DNA from: Isoetes taiwanensis
Taxonomy: Eukaryota; Streptophyta; Lycopodiopsida; Isoetales; Isoetaceae
Reading direction: 5' to 3'
Length of the DNA stretch: 64,000 bases
Assembly (NCBI GenBank): GCA_021234155.1
Contig: JAJEKV010000003.1
Coordinates: 31,107,166-31,171,165 of the forward strand
The position numbers and the translations under genes are program-made. Each line of letters starts with the position of its first letter. The first letter of the stretch is position 1. The notes beneath the pieces were generated by a model, which searched no databases, had not been told where the DNA came from, and saw nothing but the letters and a program-made list of their open reading frames with translations. Shown here in pieces: positions 62,726-64,000 of this stretch.

Positions 62726-64000
62726 CTATTGCCACACTTCTTCGATTGCCAAGGTAGGGATACTTGATATGGTTGTCATGTTGGTTTTTGGGCCAGCGAC
62801 ATCCTCCATTCTCTCAAACCTAGTGTCCATTTGTCTCATGTGAGAATCAGTTGCAACTAGCATGTTAGGATCATTTTTTGCTCTTGACATCACTCTAGAA
62901 ATTACTTCTTGTAAGGATGCCTTTGTCTTATCCAAGTTGATTCTTCTCTCCTTTTGGGAGAGAGACTCCTCTCCTAAGCTCACAATCTCGGCCACATCTT
63001 CACATGGGTTTTCCTCCCCATGAACTATCTTCACATGGCCTCAAGTGCTCCATGCCCCCACCAGTTGTTCCATATTGGGACCCAAGCATCTTGATCCCTG
63101 TAGTTGCCCAGCATTTGCATAACCTTAACCTGGTGTTTACACAAGTTGCCCTTGGCTCCCCAAGAGCAGTCATAGCATGCCCAATTCTTGTGTGCCTCGT
63201 TCACAAAGTATGGACCTTGCCCTACAATACGTTCACTTTGTACTTCTGCCTCACCTTCGAAGTTGGTAAATGTGACCTGTTCATCAGCAATCTTCCTTGC
63301 ACCTCGTATGGCACACTCTATTATTGCTTCCTGGGAGGTGTTTACCACAAACCCGGCTTCCTTCATGGAGCTAGAAGACAAGGTGTCTCCACATTGTTGG
63401 TTAGAATGTAGAGCAGCCAATTAATCCTCCTTTCTCGAAGTGCATGTGTAGAAATGCCTAGGTGCCTTTTCAGGGCACAATGCCATGCCTCTATTGCAGC
63501 ATTGGTCTCTTGATTAGAGTGGGGGTACATCCTTGTAGTCAATACCCATTGACAAATGTTTTTGGTCCACTCCTTACTCATGACGGCCGCCAATTTAGGG
63601 TACTGAGGATACTTTCTCACCAAGTCTTCCGGTTTCTTAGTGGCCTCTTTTTTTACTGCTTCCCTATACTCGTCACCATACTCATTGCCTCCTAGAGAAT
63701 ATTCTGTCCTCTACATAATATCACCAAGTTCCTTGAACATCTCATTTCGTGCCACCTTGTTCTTGACATTCTTATGCAACCAATTAATCTAAGCCCTCCT
63801 CGCATGTTACATGCAAATCTGAATGGGCACGCTAGGGAAAATCTATACAAATAGACAAGGTTAGTACATATGGAACAAGGTTTAAGGTTAAAGGTATAAC
63901 AAGTTATATTTTTCACGATTTCAGCATGGCCATCATCTGTAATAATGCAAGAAGGAAGCCAATCGGGATCCTTTAAGGCTTGCATCCACTGTGTTATAGG
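62726..64000 (-). pseudogene. MULE transposase with SWIM zinc finger, runs off the window
   Basis: Reading from the window end on the minus strand: QWMQALKDPDWLPSCIITDD, then GHAEI, matches the DDE-region D[DE]..AE of MULE transposases. A probable intron (about 63840-63925) separates this from PIQICM-HARRA, where stops replace two Trp positions. Then come NKVARNEMFKELGD, an in-frame stop, YPQYPKLAAVM, TTRMYPHSNQETNAAIE, ALKRHLG and INWLLYIL (63363-63623). The SWIM finger follows (NWACYDCSWGAKGNLCKHQ, about 63120-63180), then a charged tail (62726-63034). The element would encode a cut-and-paste transposase; this copy is dead. The N-terminal part and the terminal repeat lie beyond base 64000. 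Confidence 0.85.

Overview
The window looks like a repeat-rich stretch of nuclear DNA from a land plant. It has spliced gene fragments with plant-type domains: a LIFEGUARD/BI-1-like C-terminus, the N-terminal fascin-like exons of a plant GH5 glucanase, and a PGG-domain membrane protein. It also has plant transposon families: a TRIM with a tRNA-iMet primer site, MULE transposase, Ulp1 peptidase, LINE, Ty3 and a possible SINE. A tyrosine-recombinase (DIRS/PAT/Kangaroo-like) retrotransposon at 43.0-51.7 kb is, to my knowledge, rare in seed plants, so a spore-bearing plant is my best guess. That is an inference, not a demonstration. Host genes are sparse and mostly partial; most of the window is transposon or unassignable AT-rich DNA.

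Layout. 1-12.9 kb: the LFG-like 3' end (1.4-1.9 kb), a 320-bp MITE (2.05 kb), a possible Helitron 3' end (5.74 kb), a complete 611-bp TRIM (6.6 kb), a TIR element beside a 96-bp hairpin (7.4-8.5 kb), and an unrecognised helical gene or pseudogene (11.5-12.8 kb). 14.7-15.3 kb: three in-frame GH5 N-terminal exons on the minus strand. Directly upstream of them lies a large inverted repeat (15.39-23.28 kb) made of two roughly 3.8-kb copies of an unknown element. Each copy ends in a (GATA)n tail. The right copy is flanked by a 158-bp direct duplication. A third, 5'-truncated copy lies at 24.9-25.9 kb.

26.1-37.9 kb: a possible SINE, a decayed Ty3 pol end, a DUF4283-like ORF carrying an internal duplication, a PGG-domain gene, a 1-kb GC-rich GGATCC-studded array, a LINE 3' end, and an LTR/PBS/gag fragment. 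43.0-51.74 kb: a decayed DIRS/PAT-like element with split direct repeats, RT, RNase H, a probable methyltransferase and a tyrosine recombinase. A small hAT-like MITE has split its RT. 52-57.8 kb: no recognisable genes, only degenerate short tandem repeats. 57.9-64 kb: a second GC-rich array in the opposite orientation, then a C2H2/coiled-coil/Ulp1-like gene (plus strand), converging on a MULE/SWIM transposase pseudogene (minus strand) that runs off the window end.

The best candidates for something undescribed are the (GATA)n-tailed element family that built the inverted repeat, and the possible composite MULE at 57.9 kb to beyond 64 kb, whose proposed terminal arrays would be the GC-rich repeats.
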